From NCBI GenBank assembly GCA_946811695.1, contig OX328132.1:57964197-58028196 (forward strand): 64,000 nucleotides of DNA, given 5' to 3'. The notes beneath the pieces are model-generated. The model worked only from the letters and a program-made list of their open reading frames with translations, was not told where the DNA came from and made no database searches. The translations under genes were made by a program, and so were the position numbers. This document shows, piece by piece, positions 63,492 to 64,000 of this stretch; position 1 is the first letter of the stretch, and every line of letters begins with the position of its first letter. The DNA is from Gonocerus acuteangulatus (taxonomy: Eukaryota; Arthropoda; Insecta; Hemiptera; Coreidae).

Positions 63492-64000
63492 CTATCCCAG
63501 CGACGAAAAATAACATCAAACATATATATATATATATATAATAAAATAAAATGCAAATAAGAGCAGGAAATCTTCAGCAGCCCGCTCTGGCCGAGGAGTG
63601 CCCTCCACTCCATCGACTAAAGATGATGCAGGAACCCTTTAACCTTCATGCGCTCGCGCAAGACGGAGTCACATGCCCGCTGGCCCAACCGCCCAAGAGT
63701 TTTCATCAATCACTTGGCGTTTTTTTTTTTTTTTTATTTTAAAGCCGAAAGCTTTATTTTAAATACACGAAGCTTCAGAAAGAACATTGTCGTCGACATC
63801 TTCATCTGGTGCTGTGATTATATGAAAAATCTGTTTCTCCTCTCCCCATTATCGATCAGATAATGGGAATCATCGCTCGGACCTCAGTACCAGATGCACG
63901 ATGGTGCCCACAGGAAACAAATGAACGGCCACAAAAATTAGCACAAAAAAATATAACTTCAATAAAACAATCTTTCACTTCGTAAAATACACCACTATTA
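63492..64000. other. Right edge, nothing recognised
   Basis: A GC-richer stretch at 63580-63720 (with CATGCGCTCGCGCAAG) and a T run at 63719-63735; no domain in the short frames. Confidence 0.4.

Overview
This is a eukaryotic, strongly AT-rich, intron- and transposon-rich window, most likely from an arthropod and probably an insect. The evidence is two animal-type genes with GT-AG introns plus a repeat load of Penelope-like, Jockey, R1-like and RTE-like LINEs, an LTR element, mariner, TTAA-flanked elements and SINEs. The species cannot be read from the sequence. Apart from transposon ORFs I recognise only two host genes.

Gene 1 (minus strand, 35274 down to 1157, continuing past the left edge) is a GH116 non-lysosomal glucosylceramidase (GBA2). 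Thirteen coding exons can be placed with matching splice phases. They cover the N-terminal sandwich domain and the catalytic (alpha/alpha) domain up to just past the catalytic aspartate. Gene 2 (plus strand, 41190-54386, complete, 8 exons, 592 aa) is ALG12, the GT22 alpha-1,6-mannosyltransferase of the ER lipid-linked oligosaccharide pathway, with a long charged C-terminal tail. The genes are head-to-head. Only about 0.84 kb of the 5.9 kb between their start codons is not transposon, so they were probably close divergent neighbours. They act in different pathways (glucosylceramide turnover and N-glycan precursor assembly), and I infer no functional coupling.

Layout: 1-35274 GBA2 exons in large introns. 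Intron 10 holds a 5.1 kb head-to-head Penelope-like composite with hammerhead-like motifs and a 13-bp target duplication. Intron 8 holds a TTAA-flanked element interrupted by an RTE-like LINE. Intron 6 holds mariner and SINE remnants. Intron 3 holds a 5'-truncated R1-like LINE with a 16-bp duplication and a 1.4 kb foldback. Intron 2 holds a TA-flanked transposon with a DUF4817-type transposase start, itself split by a deleted LTR retrotransposon. Intron 1 holds a LINE end and a second foldback. 35275-41189: a third foldback, then a 4.5 kb TIR element carrying a Jockey LINE and a SINE. 41190-54386: ALG12, whose intron 1 holds a miniature version of the Penelope composite, transposase remnants and a TTAA element. 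54387-64000: no recognisable host gene; a LINE scrap, SINEs, another TTAA element, a minisatellite and a 258-bp near-perfect palindrome.

The most notable signals are the repeated head-to-head Penelope architecture with ribozyme-like motifs, the TTAA elements with differing subterminal tandem repeats, SINEs with different heads on one body, and a possible poison exon in ALG12.
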